Shown: piece by piece, positions 6,641 through 16,078 of the stretch
Numbering within the stretch: the stretch's first letter is position 1
Layout of the letters: each line of letters begins with the position of its first letter
NCBI GenBank assembly: GCA_013215165.1
Contig: JABSRG010000044.1
Coordinates: 1 to 33,975 of the forward strand
DNA: 33,975 nucleotides
Source of the DNA: Opitutales bacterium
GTDB taxonomy: Bacteria > Verrucomicrobiota > Verrucomicrobiia > Opitutales > JABSRG01
Direction: 5' to 3'
The notes under the pieces: model-generated
The model's input: only the letters and a program-made list of their open reading frames with translations
Told to the model about the DNA's origin: nothing
Database searches by the model: none
Made by a program: the position numbers and the translations under genes

Positions 6641-7621
6641 CTAAAAATCGTCGGGTTTCTTCGCTTTCCAGTCGTTTAAACTCGTTGCGAAATCATATTT
6701 GAACTCAAAGCCATGATCTATGAGCCACTGTGGCACGATATGGGTCGACATAGCTGCTTTCCGCACCCGCTTGGGATGAATCGCCGATTTTCCCCCTGTA
6801 AGCACCTGGACCAGATACGCGGCCGGAACCAGTAACCATAACGGTAGCGGTATCGTGCGAGAGCGCTTGCCTAGTACTCGCTCAACATGCTCCACCAGCT
6901 TGCTAAGCGGCTCTGTCGGATGTTCCACATAATTGTAGCGGATAATCTGCTCCGTCCGCGCCATGGTGAATTCCATACTGTCTAAGAGGCCCTCAATATA
7001 GGCATAACTCTTAAAGATCTGTGGATTCCCCGGAAAAAAGAAAATTCCCTGTTTCACCGCCTGGATCATTCGCAGGATATTCCCCGGATCACCCGGACCA
7101 TAGACCACCCCCGGCCGACAGGTCACCAACCGGCGTGAAGGATTGGCCATCGCCCAGCGCTCATGAATCAGCTCAGCAGTGAGTTTGGAAATGCCATAAC
7201 CGGAACTCGGATATTTGGGTGTGGTCTCGTCCGTCGCGCCTTGCGTCTCACCGTAAACGGCGATCGACGAGATAAAAAAGATGTTCGGGATACCCACATT
7301 CTCGGCAAAGGCCGTAACGTGCTCAGCTCCGGGGATGTTCGTGTCAAAATACTCCTGAAAGGCATGTCCCGGTTCCCGATGCACCGCGGAAAAGTGAAAA
7401 ATCCAGCTCCCAGCCGACGGCACACCCGCATCCATCGTACTGGCCAATTGTTCGATTACAGATTCACGGACATCACAACTCACAAACTCAACCCCATCAG
7501 GCAGCGTCTCTGCGGGATTCCGTGTCTCTGCCAATACTATCCGTTCAAACCGCCCGAGAAACCGCCTCCACGTTCGTTCACCGATATACCCGGTTCCTCC
7601 GAAAATGAATGCCGTCTTCAT
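6641..7621 (-). CDS. NAD-dependent epimerase/dehydratase (extended SDR)
   Basis: A 326-residue protein. FIFGGTGYIG at residues 5-14 is the G-x-x-G-x-x-G nucleotide-binding motif. FISSIAVYG gives the catalytic Ser region, and SSGYGISKLTAE gives Y-x-x-x-K. RPGVVYGPGDPGNI is the conserved substrate loop of the extended family. It probably epimerises or dehydrates a nucleotide sugar, or acts on a lipid-linked sugar. The exact reaction cannot be told. It is the last gene of the long minus-strand operon, and its start overlaps the preceding glycosyltransferase stop (ATGA). Confidence 0.87.
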   Translation of the reverse strand: MKTAFIFGGTGYIGERTWRRFLGRFERIVLAETRNPAETLPDGVEFVSCDVRESVIEQLASTMDAGVPSAGSWIFHFSAVHREPGHAFQEYFDTNIPGAEHVTAFAENVGIPNIFFISSIAVYGETQGATDETTPKYPSSGYGISKLTAELIHERWAMANPSRRLVTCRPGVVYGPGDPGNILRMIQAVKQGIFFFPGNPQIFKSYAYIEGLLDSMEFTMARTEQIIRYNYVEHPTEPLSKLVEHVERVLGKRSRTIPLPLWLLVPAAYLVQVLTGGKSAIHPKRVRKAAMSTHIVPQWLIDHGFEFKYDFATSLNDWKAKKPDDF

Positions 7622-8721
7622 AGTTGTCTTTGCCGCGAAAGATCAAGTCCGGTTTTCTGTTCCATATACCCAATCATCTTATCAAGGAAAATCTCTTCAG
7701 AAAACCTCTCCGCGACTTGTCGAATCTCCGACGGTATCCAGGTCTGTCTCTCAAACTCTGAAATCGTAGCAGCAAGACTTTCGGCAGTGGGTTCATAAAA
7801 AAACAATCCCGATTTTCCTGCCACCACAGTCTCAAGCGCACCGCCGCCACCAAAGGCTAAAACCGGTTTACCGCAAGCCATAGCCTCGACTGGAGTAATA
7901 CCAAAATCTTCAAGGCCGGGAAAAACCAAAGCGTAGCAATTCTGCATTAACTTAGTGACTTCATCATCCGAGACCCTGCCTCTGAACTCTACCGTCGGTC
8001 CAGCTAGTGAACGCAACCGCGCCTCATCCGGTCCATTTCCAGCCACTACAAGCCGTTTGCCTAACTTCGAGAAGCCCACAATTGCTCGATCTAGGCTTTT
8101 ATATCCAACTAAACGCGATACGATAAGAAAATAATCATCCGTTCTCGACGACACCTCGAACCGTTTTACATTAACCGGAGGGTTAATCACCATCGAATCA
8201 CGATGATAAAACTCTTTAATCCGTTGCTGCACTGCCCGTGAGTTAGCAATAAAATGAGTCATCTTTTGCGCCGCTTTGTAATCCGATTTCCGAAACACCG
8301 GCAAAAGTGCGCGAACCACCGATTGCAAAACCCTATTGGGCACTTCGAGAGGCAGGTAGGAGTCAGGCTGCCAGAAGAACCGAGGAGGGGTATGACAATA
8401 ACAAAATACTGGAGTATTCTTCGTAAACTCCGTCCACTTGGCAAACCCGCTACTGCTTAACCAGACAATATCCGCATCAATCTTACCAAGCCCCTTGAAC
8501 GCGAAGGGATAAAGGGGAAAAAGCTTTTTAAAGCATCTTTCAATCCCGGATATACGCTGCATCCAAGTATTCACAACCTCACGACCCTGAAACTCAGGAA
8601 ACAGAGTCTCGTACTCAGTGGCACTCGTATAAAGCGGCGCTTCACGAAAAGTGTCAGCCATCAAAGCAACAACACGCTCAGCACCTCCCATTTGAATCAT
8701 ATAGTCATGTACAATCTTCAT
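7618..8721 (-). CDS. GT4-family glycosyltransferase (mannosyltransferase-like)
   Basis: A 367-residue protein. The start MKIVHDYMIQMGGAERVVAL is typical of WbaZ-like enzymes. The C-terminal GT-B half has YFLIVSRLVGYK, VVAGNGPDEARL and EDFGITPVEAMACGKPVLAF, the E-x7-E retaining-transferase signature with the donor-binding Gly-rich loop after it. It would add one sugar, possibly mannose, to the repeat unit at the inner membrane. It starts on the last base of the preceding gene's stop, which implies tight co-translation. Confidence 0.88.
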   Translation of the reverse strand: MKIVHDYMIQMGGAERVVALMADTFREAPLYTSATEYETLFPEFQGREVVNTWMQRISGIERCFKKLFPLYPFAFKGLGKIDADIVWLSSSGFAKWTEFTKNTPVFCYCHTPPRFFWQPDSYLPLEVPNRVLQSVVRALLPVFRKSDYKAAQKMTHFIANSRAVQQRIKEFYHRDSMVINPPVNVKRFEVSSRTDDYFLIVSRLVGYKSLDRAIVGFSKLGKRLVVAGNGPDEARLRSLAGPTVEFRGRVSDDEVTKLMQNCYALVFPGLEDFGITPVEAMACGKPVLAFGGGGALETVVAGKSGLFFYEPTAESLAATISEFERQTWIPSEIRQVAERFSEEIFLDKMIGYMEQKTGLDLSRQRQL

Positions 8722-9767
8722 TACTTAAGTAAATTTTCGATAATATCTGAAGTTGCCTGCGCGCATCGTTCCCACGTGAATTGCTCCGCATGGCACTGAT
8801 ATTTCTCGCCAAGTAAAGCCCTTCTTTCTGCCGGCAGACGAACCACCTCGATCATAATTCTGCTTAACACATCAGAATCAAGAGGTTGAAATGAAAACAA
8901 GTCTTCACTATTCATATCGGCAGTGATCTCGATATGACTAGGTATTGACGAAAAAATCGGAATTCCACCGCATCTCATAGTCTCAAGAATTGGAAAACCA
9001 AACCCTTCATACAAACTGGGGTAAACTAAAGCGACTGATCCAGAATAAAGAGCAGGCAGGTCGTCGTCTTCAAAGCGACCAATGCCCTTTACACCCGCGG
9101 GAACCTTTAATTGATTTCCTTCAGAAAACACCCGATCTAAAGCTCCTCCAGCAAGAATCAACGTAGCATCAAGTTGGGGCCAAACCTTTTCCCAAGCACT
9201 CAAAAGAGTTGTCAAATTCTTCCGAGGTTCAATCGATCCTACATATAAAAAATACCTACCAGAAATCTCAAATTTTGCCTTCACCTGGTTGACCTCAATC
9301 GAGCTTTTTCTGCAAAAATTTTCTCCGATCCCATTATGAACTACATGTATCTTATTTCTTGAACTAGGGACGTGATAAGCCAGCCTATCCTTAGAAGCCT
9401 GAGAAACTGTGATTATCGCTTTTCCTTGTTTGAGCAAACGAGGCACGAGGAATCGATACCACAAAGCAAAACTTTTGGAGAACCACTCGGGATGATCTAA
9501 AGTAGCAGCATCATGAATTGTAATGACAAGATTAGGATGCAACAACGGTCCTGAATTTGCAGGAGAAAATAGCAGCCGTTCTCTCACAACGAAAAACAAG
9601 AAGCACTGCTCCCACAAATGTCCCAATATTCCGCCGAAAAATAGAGAATGGGTGGGAGTGACTTCAACCTTATAAGCAATTCGTTTGGCAATTTCAGACG
9701 CGTATCTCTGAACACCCGTCGTCGGCTGCCTTAGGCACCTAGTATTTAAGGCCACATAATCAGGCAT
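8721..9767 (-). CDS. GT4-family glycosyltransferase
   Basis: A 348-residue GT-B protein. LRQPTTGVQRYASEIAKRI is the acceptor-side N-terminus common to many GT4 enzymes. FLYVGSIEPRKNLTTLLSAW begins the donor domain, and YEGFGFPILETMRCGGIPIF is the E-x7-E signature. It has no membrane segment. It overlaps the preceding GT2 gene by eight bases. Sugar donor unknown. The base composition is already lower in G+C than the downstream epimerase gene. Confidence 0.88.
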   Translation of the reverse strand: MPDYVALNTRCLRQPTTGVQRYASEIAKRIAYKVEVTPTHSLFFGGILGHLWEQCFLFFVVRERLLFSPANSGPLLHPNLVITIHDAATLDHPEWFSKSFALWYRFLVPRLLKQGKAIITVSQASKDRLAYHVPSSRNKIHVVHNGIGENFCRKSSIEVNQVKAKFEISGRYFLYVGSIEPRKNLTTLLSAWEKVWPQLDATLILAGGALDRVFSEGNQLKVPAGVKGIGRFEDDDLPALYSGSVALVYPSLYEGFGFPILETMRCGGIPIFSSIPSHIEITADMNSEDLFSFQPLDSDVLSRIMIEVVRLPAERRALLGEKYQCHAEQFTWERCAQATSDIIENLLK

Positions 9768-10569
9768 CGTATAATTGCGCTCCTCTCCTAAAGCCCACCG
9801 TGCTGAATCTCTTCAAATAGCGGCTAATGTTGTCAGCATAGAAAAACGCTAGCGACTCATATTTCAAAAATAACGACGGAGCATTGAGCTTATTGGAGAT
9901 CATTATTGTCTCAGAATCGAAATCCGTACGATCTGCTGATAATTGCCCTGCTACAAGCCTAAATGCAGCCACACTCTCCGGGTGAAAATAATAACGGGGT
10001 GAGTGATTAATTGCACGACACCAAAAGTCCATGTCGGCAGCATATTTGTAAGAACCGTCAAACCCCCCCAACTTTAAGTAAAACTCGCGAGAAACAACCG
10101 TTCCCTGCTGCGTAAAGGGCGACTTCCCTAATTTCCATAAAGCCGAGAGATGCCTAATCTTTCGGCATATGGGAATAGGACTAATTACTTCACTGCTCTC
10201 GTCCACTAGATCAACTAACCCATAGGCAATATCGAAAATTTGATCATCTAGAATGTTACAAAAATTTGCGAAAAACTTTGAAAAGTAATCGCCATCATTA
10301 ATGTAAGTAAAATGCGACCAATCAAAATTGGTCTGAGCAACAGCAGAATTAATTGCATCATACATAGAACGACATGATTCCCCCTCATCAACGACCAAAG
10401 AGTTCTGTGCAACTGAGGCAATCTCTGAAATTAACCTTCCTGGACAAGCGATTACATGAGTAAGCCGAACCCCCGCACTCCGCGCTCGATCTAATGAAGC
10501 AAGAGTTTCTTCAAAAAAAGTCGATTTACCCAACGTAGGAGTAACAACTAACAGATGAAATGGTCTCAT
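9760..10569 (-). CDS. GT2-family glycosyltransferase
   Basis: A 269-residue GT-A protein. LLVVTPTLGKSTFFEETLAS opens the nucleotide-binding half. YINDGDYFSKFF replaces the usual D-x-D metal site. FTQQGTVVSREFYLKLGGFD with YAADMDFWCRA is the acceptor and catalytic block typical of GT2 enzymes of the WcaA/WcaE kind. It probably adds a sugar to the lipid-linked repeat unit. The start overlaps the polymerase stop by four bases. Confidence 0.85.
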   Translation of the reverse strand: MRPFHLLVVTPTLGKSTFFEETLASLDRARSAGVRLTHVIACPGRLISEIASVAQNSLVVDEGESCRSMYDAINSAVAQTNFDWSHFTYINDGDYFSKFFANFCNILDDQIFDIAYGLVDLVDESSEVISPIPICRKIRHLSALWKLGKSPFTQQGTVVSREFYLKLGGFDGSYKYAADMDFWCRAINHSPRYYFHPESVAAFRLVAGQLSADRTDFDSETIMISNKLNAPSLFLKYESLAFFYADNISRYLKRFSTVGFRRGAQLYDA

Positions 10570-11828
10570 AAAGACAAATAGTTACTTAGATACGCTAGAT
10601 ACACCGCAAAAAAAACTTCACCCAAAATGGGATTAATGAATACCATAAAGGAGACTGCAAATAAACACGAAATAAGACCGACAGCGACTGCCTTTCCCTC
10701 CTTATAACTAATCAGATTGAACATACTTTTAAAAACCTGCAATAAGACAAATGATATGTAGGGGATAAAAAAGACCCCAGATTCGTAAAAAAAGCTAATA
10801 ACTCCGCTTTCAAAGTGCCTCACATTTTGACTGTTGCCCAAACGCCCCTGCGATTGTCCTATACCTGCACCAATAGGTAACTGCCTAACCGATTCTATAA
10901 TGCCATTCTTCCATGCATCAATCCGTTGGCGATCGGCAGCTGAAGACACAACTCCTTTACCAAAGGTTTGCTTAAAACGAACTTCTACTGACGATCGAAC
11001 ATAATCGTTACCTAGCAAAGCGGTGGCTACTATCAACAAAACAACACAGCCTCCAGCCGTAATTGACCGAAAAGTTTTCCACTGCCCCAATACAACACTA
11101 AGAACAGATAAAGTCACAACAAATACTGCTATCCCAGCATATCCGACTCGTCCCAATGTCACAAGAACTGAAAGAACGGCTAGCGCGCATACACAGTAAA
11201 TAATAAACCGACATTTCAATCCAGTGATTTTGAACATGCCTACATATGCTAAAAAAGTGACACTTGATAGGTAAAGTGACGCAACCGTAGACCCACTCAT
11301 AAGAAATCCTGGCCTCCTAAATTCTTCGACAGCGGTGAAAGCCCGCTCGACATAAACCCCGCCTGCTCGGATATGAAGAAAAGCCCCGGTCAAAGCATCA
11401 TAAATAATTCCAAATGACACGAAACCTATTGCTAAGATCAAGCCGAAATAAACCAATAACATAGCCTCCCTTCTTAGTTGCCTAAAAACAAATAAGCACC
11501 AAATAAAAATCAAATACGGAATTGATCCGCCAAAACATGCGAACAATGAAACATCTCTGAAAATCAAAGAAGAGACGAACAGTCCTCCCCAACAAAAACA
11601 TCCAAATGAAAGCTCGTACAACGTCACCTTATCAAAATGTTCCTTCCTGCCAAAAAAGACAAAGCAGACGGAAGTCCCCAAAACAATCAACTCCTTCCAA
11701 ATGACTATTTCAGAAAAAATCGCCGTAAGGAAAAAACTCGGAAACAAGGTCAGTGGAACAAAACCGAAAAGTAAAAAGGAAGATATAATTATCGAGACAC
11801 TTCCGAGTCTGCTAATATTGCTTTTCAT
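10566..11828 (-). CDS. Polytopic membrane protein, Wzy/O-antigen polymerase-like
   Basis: A 420-residue, strongly hydrophobic protein with about ten to twelve predicted membrane segments. A long polar loop follows the central segments (about residues 275-340). It holds RFKQTFGKGVVSSAADRQRI and GAGIGQSQGRLGNSQNVRHF, and it starts with a DAW segment. This resembles the periplasmic loop of O-antigen polymerases and ligases, where R and H residues matter. Its place among glycosyltransferases and a flippase supports polymerisation of lipid-linked repeats in the Wzx/Wzy pathway. A ligase role cannot be excluded. Confidence 0.75.
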   Translation of the reverse strand: MKSNISRLGSVSIIISSFLLFGFVPLTLFPSFFLTAIFSEIVIWKELIVLGTSVCFVFFGRKEHFDKVTLYELSFGCFCWGGLFVSSLIFRDVSLFACFGGSIPYLIFIWCLFVFRQLRREAMLLVYFGLILAIGFVSFGIIYDALTGAFLHIRAGGVYVERAFTAVEEFRRPGFLMSGSTVASLYLSSVTFLAYVGMFKITGLKCRFIIYCVCALAVLSVLVTLGRVGYAGIAVFVVTLSVLSVVLGQWKTFRSITAGGCVVLLIVATALLGNDYVRSSVEVRFKQTFGKGVVSSAADRQRIDAWKNGIIESVRQLPIGAGIGQSQGRLGNSQNVRHFESGVISFFYESGVFFIPYISFVLLQVFKSMFNLISYKEGKAVAVGLISCLFAVSFMVFINPILGEVFFAVYLAYLSNYLSL

Positions 11829-11830
11829 TT

Positions 11831-12637
11831 CTAGAATTTGAATGGGCTTGCGGCGGATCCATTTCTTACGACAGAACCCTGCCTCCTCAACTGTTTAATT
11901 GCAAACAGCAAAGTATCTCTCATCTCCGAGGCCCGCGCCTGGCCTTCATGATCTTGCTTATCAGAGGCATCATAAATTTCTGCTTTATAATTTTCACATT
12001 GACCGGGCCTGTAGTCCAAATCACAGCCATATATAAAGATTTCTTTATAGCCTATACTCGACACAAATTGCAAAATTGAGTAAAGAACTGTATAGTATGG
12101 TCTAAACCCTGCAAATCCGTGACCCCAAAACTCGATTACCCCTGATGGATTCCACCTGCTTCTTTCACTCTCCATAGCTAAAGGAGATTTTAAGAACCCT
12201 AACAACTTAAGAATCACTTCATTTTCATTAAAGAAATAGAACCCACATGAAATCAATTCCTTATTCACACGATTATAAGAGGTGATCTTGACAACCGATG
12301 AATCAATCTGCTCCAAACCAGAATCTTCAGATATGTTCTCATCACAGAAATAGTAAATAACATTACTTGAATTAATAGAATCTATAATCCTGTAACCCCT
12401 ATTACAAACAATAACATGGTCTTTTGCATTAAGATTAAGATTTAATTCTGCAATATTTAAACTTGGACCTGAAGCTACCACATGGACCCGGCTAGCCTTC
12501 TGTCTAAGTGTCGACACGAGCCGATTAAAATTCAGGAGGCGAAAAGGAGATAGAACAAGACCTACAATCTTTGAAATAGAAGATCTTTCTCCCTGCGGAT
12601 ATGCAAAAATACTTAGTATGTTTTCCAGAAGAAACAT
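11831..12637 (-). CDS. DUF115/GT42-like protein of the polysaccharide cluster
   Basis: A 268-residue protein. RVHVVASGPSLNIAELNLNL and then HVIVCNRGYRI match the S/N-G-P-S-L plus C-N-R-x-Y pattern. That pattern is shared by DUF115 (MptE/MAF) proteins and by sialyltransferase-like GT42 enzymes. FIYGCDLDYRPG is the later G-x-D motif. It may transfer a sugar, perhaps a nonulosonic acid, to the glycan. The family alone does not settle this. The gene is very AT-rich: 17 G+C in the 60 bases of 12361-12420, counted by hand. It starts one base after the sulfotransferase stop region. Confidence 0.6.
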   Translation of the reverse strand: MFLLENILSIFAYPQGERSSISKIVGLVLSPFRLLNFNRLVSTLRQKASRVHVVASGPSLNIAELNLNLNAKDHVIVCNRGYRIIDSINSSNVIYYFCDENISEDSGLEQIDSSVVKITSYNRVNKELISCGFYFFNENEVILKLLGFLKSPLAMESERSRWNPSGVIEFWGHGFAGFRPYYTVLYSILQFVSSIGYKEIFIYGCDLDYRPGQCENYKAEIYDASDKQDHEGQARASEMRDTLLFAIKQLRRQGSVVRNGSAASPFKF

Positions 12638-12638
12638 A

Positions 12639-13574
12639 TCATACCATTCCTCTCCGACTGCGCTTATAACAATACAGTTGAAAGCGAATATCCCATTTTA
12701 TCGATTCGATCCAATTCAGGCCAGACGCACCTTCAGGAAAATTAAAGTCACGCAGAATTTGCCTAGGCAAATTGCTCCTCCATCTAAAAGCCTGCTCATT
12801 GGGAACCCTCTTCAGCTCCATCATATGACCATCTCCACGGTTCGAAACGCTGTAGAATCGAAGAATCTCCGTCCTAGCATCATTCTTTAAAATTAGCCCC
12901 ATTTGATCTATAAGGTTAAATATCACTTCTTGATCCCGACAAATCTCTTCATAAGTAATCGAAAACGCATCCATATCCTCACGAACCATATGCTCCAGAA
13001 AATCGCGGCGCTGATTAACCAACTCATTCAATAAAGCCCATGGTCTTCGCCCCTTCAAAAGAAAGATAGAGCTATCGTTTTTCAATGAATTTTCATACAA
13101 GGCCCAATCCTCATAAACCCAATCCCAATACATACCAGACGAATGACTATCAATCACTCCATAATTACAGCGATCTAAAAAAAGACTCGTAAACTCACAG
13201 TCAGAAAAAACGCTGCAAAACAGACCATGAGCCTCGATTCTAGGTTGCTTTATGATGAGGGTGTCGGCTGAAACATTATTAATAAATTTATTAATATGGT
13301 CCCGGAGAATGTCTTTGTATGCCTCACAATACTGATTCTTTCCATTTCGAATAAAGAACTGGTTATCCAAAAAATCCCAATCAAACTTTCTGCCTTTGTC
13401 TAAATTGGTCCATCTTATTCGCTTTACAATATCTTGCGCATTAATTCCAGTAAAAGGCTTAAAGTTACTAGAGAAGGGTTCAAACAAGTAATGCACGCCA
13501 TCACACAGCGACAGCATCTTACCAAGCCAAGTAGTACCGCTCCGAGCATGCCCGTTAATAAAAATAACCCTCAT
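12639..13574 (-). CDS. PAPS-dependent sulfotransferase
   Basis: A 311-residue protein. RVIFINGHARSGTTWLGKML places the 5'-phosphosulfate-binding loop (G-x-A-R-S-G-T-T-W-L) at residues 7-18. LFLDRCNYGVIDSHSSG may hold the 3'-phosphate-binding part. Sulfotransferases of this type move sulfate from PAPS to a hydroxyl of a sugar or lipid. Within this operon the likely acceptor is the glycan. It lies in the most AT-rich part of the cluster: 19 G+C in the 60 bases of 13261-13320, by hand count. Confidence 0.85.
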   Translation of the reverse strand: MRVIFINGHARSGTTWLGKMLSLCDGVHYLFEPFSSNFKPFTGINAQDIVKRIRWTNLDKGRKFDWDFLDNQFFIRNGKNQYCEAYKDILRDHINKFINNVSADTLIIKQPRIEAHGLFCSVFSDCEFTSLFLDRCNYGVIDSHSSGMYWDWVYEDWALYENSLKNDSSIFLLKGRRPWALLNELVNQRRDFLEHMVREDMDAFSITYEEICRDQEVIFNLIDQMGLILKNDARTEILRFYSVSNRGDGHMMELKRVPNEQAFRWRSNLPRQILRDFNFPEGASGLNWIESIKWDIRFQLYCYKRSRRGMV

Positions 13575-13661
13575 CTTGAGAAAAACAGCCTCTCCATAAA
13601 TTTAAATTCATCTTACGCAAAATAATGATCACTAGTTACAAAAAAAATGAGGGCCACTCTC

Positions 13662-14936
13662 CTATCGCCCCAGAGGAAAAGAGTATCTCTCTGAAAATCC
13701 TAGATAATATCTCAGGAAAAAAAACAACGATGCGAAAAACGCACCTGCTTCCACTCCAACAACAATCCATGACATTCCAAGAGCACCGAACTGATTTGGC
13801 AACACGCATGTAAAAAGCACAGAGCCCAAACTCGCTAATCCAAATATCCAAATTCGCAGCGTCTCTTTCCGGTTTATAACCAAATAAAGCTGAGACAATA
13901 TTCTACCGCAGGCGACAAAGAAGATCACCGGCGCCATGATCTTAAGAAATTCGCTGACTCCTCCGAAGCCATCCCCGGCCACTATCCTCACGATATGATC
14001 TGAATAAAGAACGATGAGAATCACACCGGCACCAACAACGCCTCCCACCGAGCACAATGCAACAAGGAGGTATCGATGATATAAATCGACAGAACTCTCC
14101 TTTAAAACAAGTAAGCGAGGGTAAAGCACCTGAATAATCGGCACAGTGAACTGATTGGCAATTGAAATCATTCTGTACGCAACACCAAACTCTCCGACAA
14201 CAGACACAGAAACCTGTTGAGCGAACACAAGTGGACTGATCCTTGTGTGGCTCATAGCCAAAACGTTACCAATAAAAATTCGGAAACCGGCTTTCAAAAG
14301 AGTGCAGACGCCAAATTCGCCGAACAAACTCTCGTATTTGGGAAAAATAGAAAACGATTGATAAATGATGACGTATGCAGCTGCAAGATTAATGACCTGA
14401 ACAAAAACCATCAACATTCCATACACGATCAGATCCTGTTCACTATTTACAAATGCAACAACAAAAAAAACTAGAAGGAGACGACTAATAACCGAAACGA
14501 CCGAGACTACTTTAAATTTCTCTAATCCCTGAAAAAGGTAAAGAGGAAACAAACCTTCAGCAGCAAAAGCCAAACACCTTAGGATCAAAAAATAATACGC
14601 GGAAGTATCTCGCTGCAATTCTAAAACCGGAAAAAAAGCCAACAGCAAAACTGCGATGAAAAACACAACAAACTGGTATAATGAGACTGAAAACAGGATC
14701 TTAGAGAGCTTATCTCGCCCCATTCTATTTTCGGTCACAAGCCTCGTCACTGAAAGAGAGAAGCTGTAGGCAGATAAAATGCTCAAAACACCAACTAGAA
14801 TGTTTGCATAAACAACAACACCATAGGCATCAGGGCCAAGGACCCGAGTTAGATAAGGTAGAAGCAGTAACGAAACCAATAGGTTACTAACCTGCAGAAA
14901 ATACAAACTGACGGCATTCGAGAACACAACGAACAA
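13662..14936 (-). CDS. Wzx-like oligosaccharide flippase (MATE/MVF fold)
   Basis: A 424-residue membrane protein with about twelve predicted membrane helices. The N-terminus LYFLQVSNLLVSLLLLPYLT followed by RVLGPDAYGVVVYANILVG is the standard opening of RfbX/Wzx flippases. Arg-bearing short loops and the K/R-rich cytoplasmic turns also fit. It would translocate the undecaprenyl-linked repeat unit to the periplasm before polymerisation. An 87-base spacer separates it from the following sulfotransferase gene. Confidence 0.87.
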   Translation of the reverse strand: MFVVFSNAVSLYFLQVSNLLVSLLLLPYLTRVLGPDAYGVVVYANILVGVLSILSAYSFSLSVTRLVTENRMGRDKLSKILFSVSLYQFVVFFIAVLLLAFFPVLELQRDTSAYYFLILRCLAFAAEGLFPLYLFQGLEKFKVVSVVSVISRLLLVFFVVAFVNSEQDLIVYGMLMVFVQVINLAAAYVIIYQSFSIFPKYESLFGEFGVCTLLKAGFRIFIGNVLAMSHTRISPLVFAQQVSVSVVGEFGVAYRMISIANQFTVPIIQVLYPRLLVLKESSVDLYHRYLLVALCSVGGVVGAGVILIVLYSDHIVRIVAGDGFGGVSEFLKIMAPVIFFVACGRILSQLYLVINRKETLRIWIFGLASLGSVLFTCVLPNQFGALGMSWIVVGVEAGAFFASLFFFLRYYLGFSERYSFPLGR

Positions 14937-14939
14937 TGG

Positions 14940-16070
14940 CTAGAGCTTAATCTTACGCTGTAACCGGCTGATACCTACTTTTAGACGATTAGCAGCTGTA
15001 TTTCCGACCCTCTTTCTTCCTTTATAAATAAGGTCAGGCAACGAAACCTCCATAAATTGGTCTCCCTCATGCATTAGAGATAATTCCTCCTGCCGTCCAA
15101 ATTGCTTCGGGTTTGCCAACACGCTACTATATGCGTCCACAAATAGCTTGGCCAAACTCGCCTCAGCCCAATACTTATGCATCCAGTCTCGACTAGCATT
15201 CCCAACTGCCTTCAAAGCTTCACCATCCCCCAGTAAACCCACGATTACGTCGTAAGCATCCTCTAGCCTACAGTTAACAAAAGGAAGGCGATGCGCCCCG
15301 GAAATATACCGCATAACATATTTTGTTCTACCATCTAAATAACAGACAGTAGGTTTGCCGAGAGACAAACCCTCCAAACCGTTAAGATGGAAACTACCAG
15401 TCACGAGCTCATCTAACACGACTTTTGCATTCAGTTTTCGAGACATAACAAAGCCGTGTGGCTTCTTGCTTATTACTTCATAACAAAACCCGACATTCTT
15501 CGAAATCCTACGAAGCAATGCCTCCGTCTCAACTGCACCCTTTGTGTCCCAGCGCGAAGACCACCCCGAGTTCATCCAGGTAGGGCTATAGAAAATATCA
15601 GCCCCACTCTCATCCCCACAGCTTACAATTGGCGATTCCAAAGAAACAATATTTGGCACAACATACGCATTTGGGTAGAACCTCTCAGGGTATTGCGCAA
15701 TAACCAAGCATGGACAGTCGGAGTTAATTAATTCTTCAAGAGCCTCCCCTGTGCTCGATATTATCAATTCAGGCTGAGAGTGAAAATGCCGGATAACCGT
15801 CTTGCCCTTAGACATCAACTTACAAAAATCAATTACTCCAAAGTCGCGACACGTTAGGTTAACTTGATTGTGCAGATGAATAATATCTGCATTCATCGCC
15901 AGCGAATAAGCCAAATCTGGTGTTTCATTAAAAACAACATCCTGAGCGAATCGATCCCATCGATCTAAGTCAACGAGACGAGCTGACACTTCGGTATAGG
16001 AATTCATGGCGTTAACGATCCTAATAGGAGATCCAGCCAGACGAGTCTTTGAGAAATGTACGACCTTCAT
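14940..16070 (-). CDS. Putative GT4-like glycosyltransferase
   Basis: A 376-residue protein. It opens MKVVHFSKTRLAGSPIRIVN, and ADIIHLHNQVNL is an N-domain strand common in GT-B enzymes. The C-terminal half has LVTGSFHLNGLEGLSLGKPT, which looks like a reduced donor-site motif: G-x-E-G-x-x-x-G-K-P without the full E-x7-E. Distances fit GT-B architecture. It is more divergent than the other two GT4 genes here, and the donor is unknown. It starts eight bases after a sulfotransferase gene and three bases before the flippase gene. Confidence 0.7.
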   Translation of the reverse strand: MKVVHFSKTRLAGSPIRIVNAMNSYTEVSARLVDLDRWDRFAQDVVFNETPDLAYSLAMNADIIHLHNQVNLTCRDFGVIDFCKLMSKGKTVIRHFHSQPELIISSTGEALEELINSDCPCLVIAQYPERFYPNAYVVPNIVSLESPIVSCGDESGADIFYSPTWMNSGWSSRWDTKGAVETEALLRRISKNVGFCYEVISKKPHGFVMSRKLNAKVVLDELVTGSFHLNGLEGLSLGKPTVCYLDGRTKYVMRYISGAHRLPFVNCRLEDAYDVIVGLLGDGEALKAVGNASRDWMHKYWAEASLAKLFVDAYSSVLANPKQFGRQEELSLMHEGDQFMEVSLPDLIYKGRKRVGNTAANRLKVGISRLQRKIKL

Positions 16071-16078
16071 AGCTTAAA

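Noticed and set aside
7163-7798. Long plus-strand frame opposite the epimerase and glycosyltransferase genes
   Set aside because: It lies wholly opposite two genes with clear motifs and shows no family features; it is a shadow frame.
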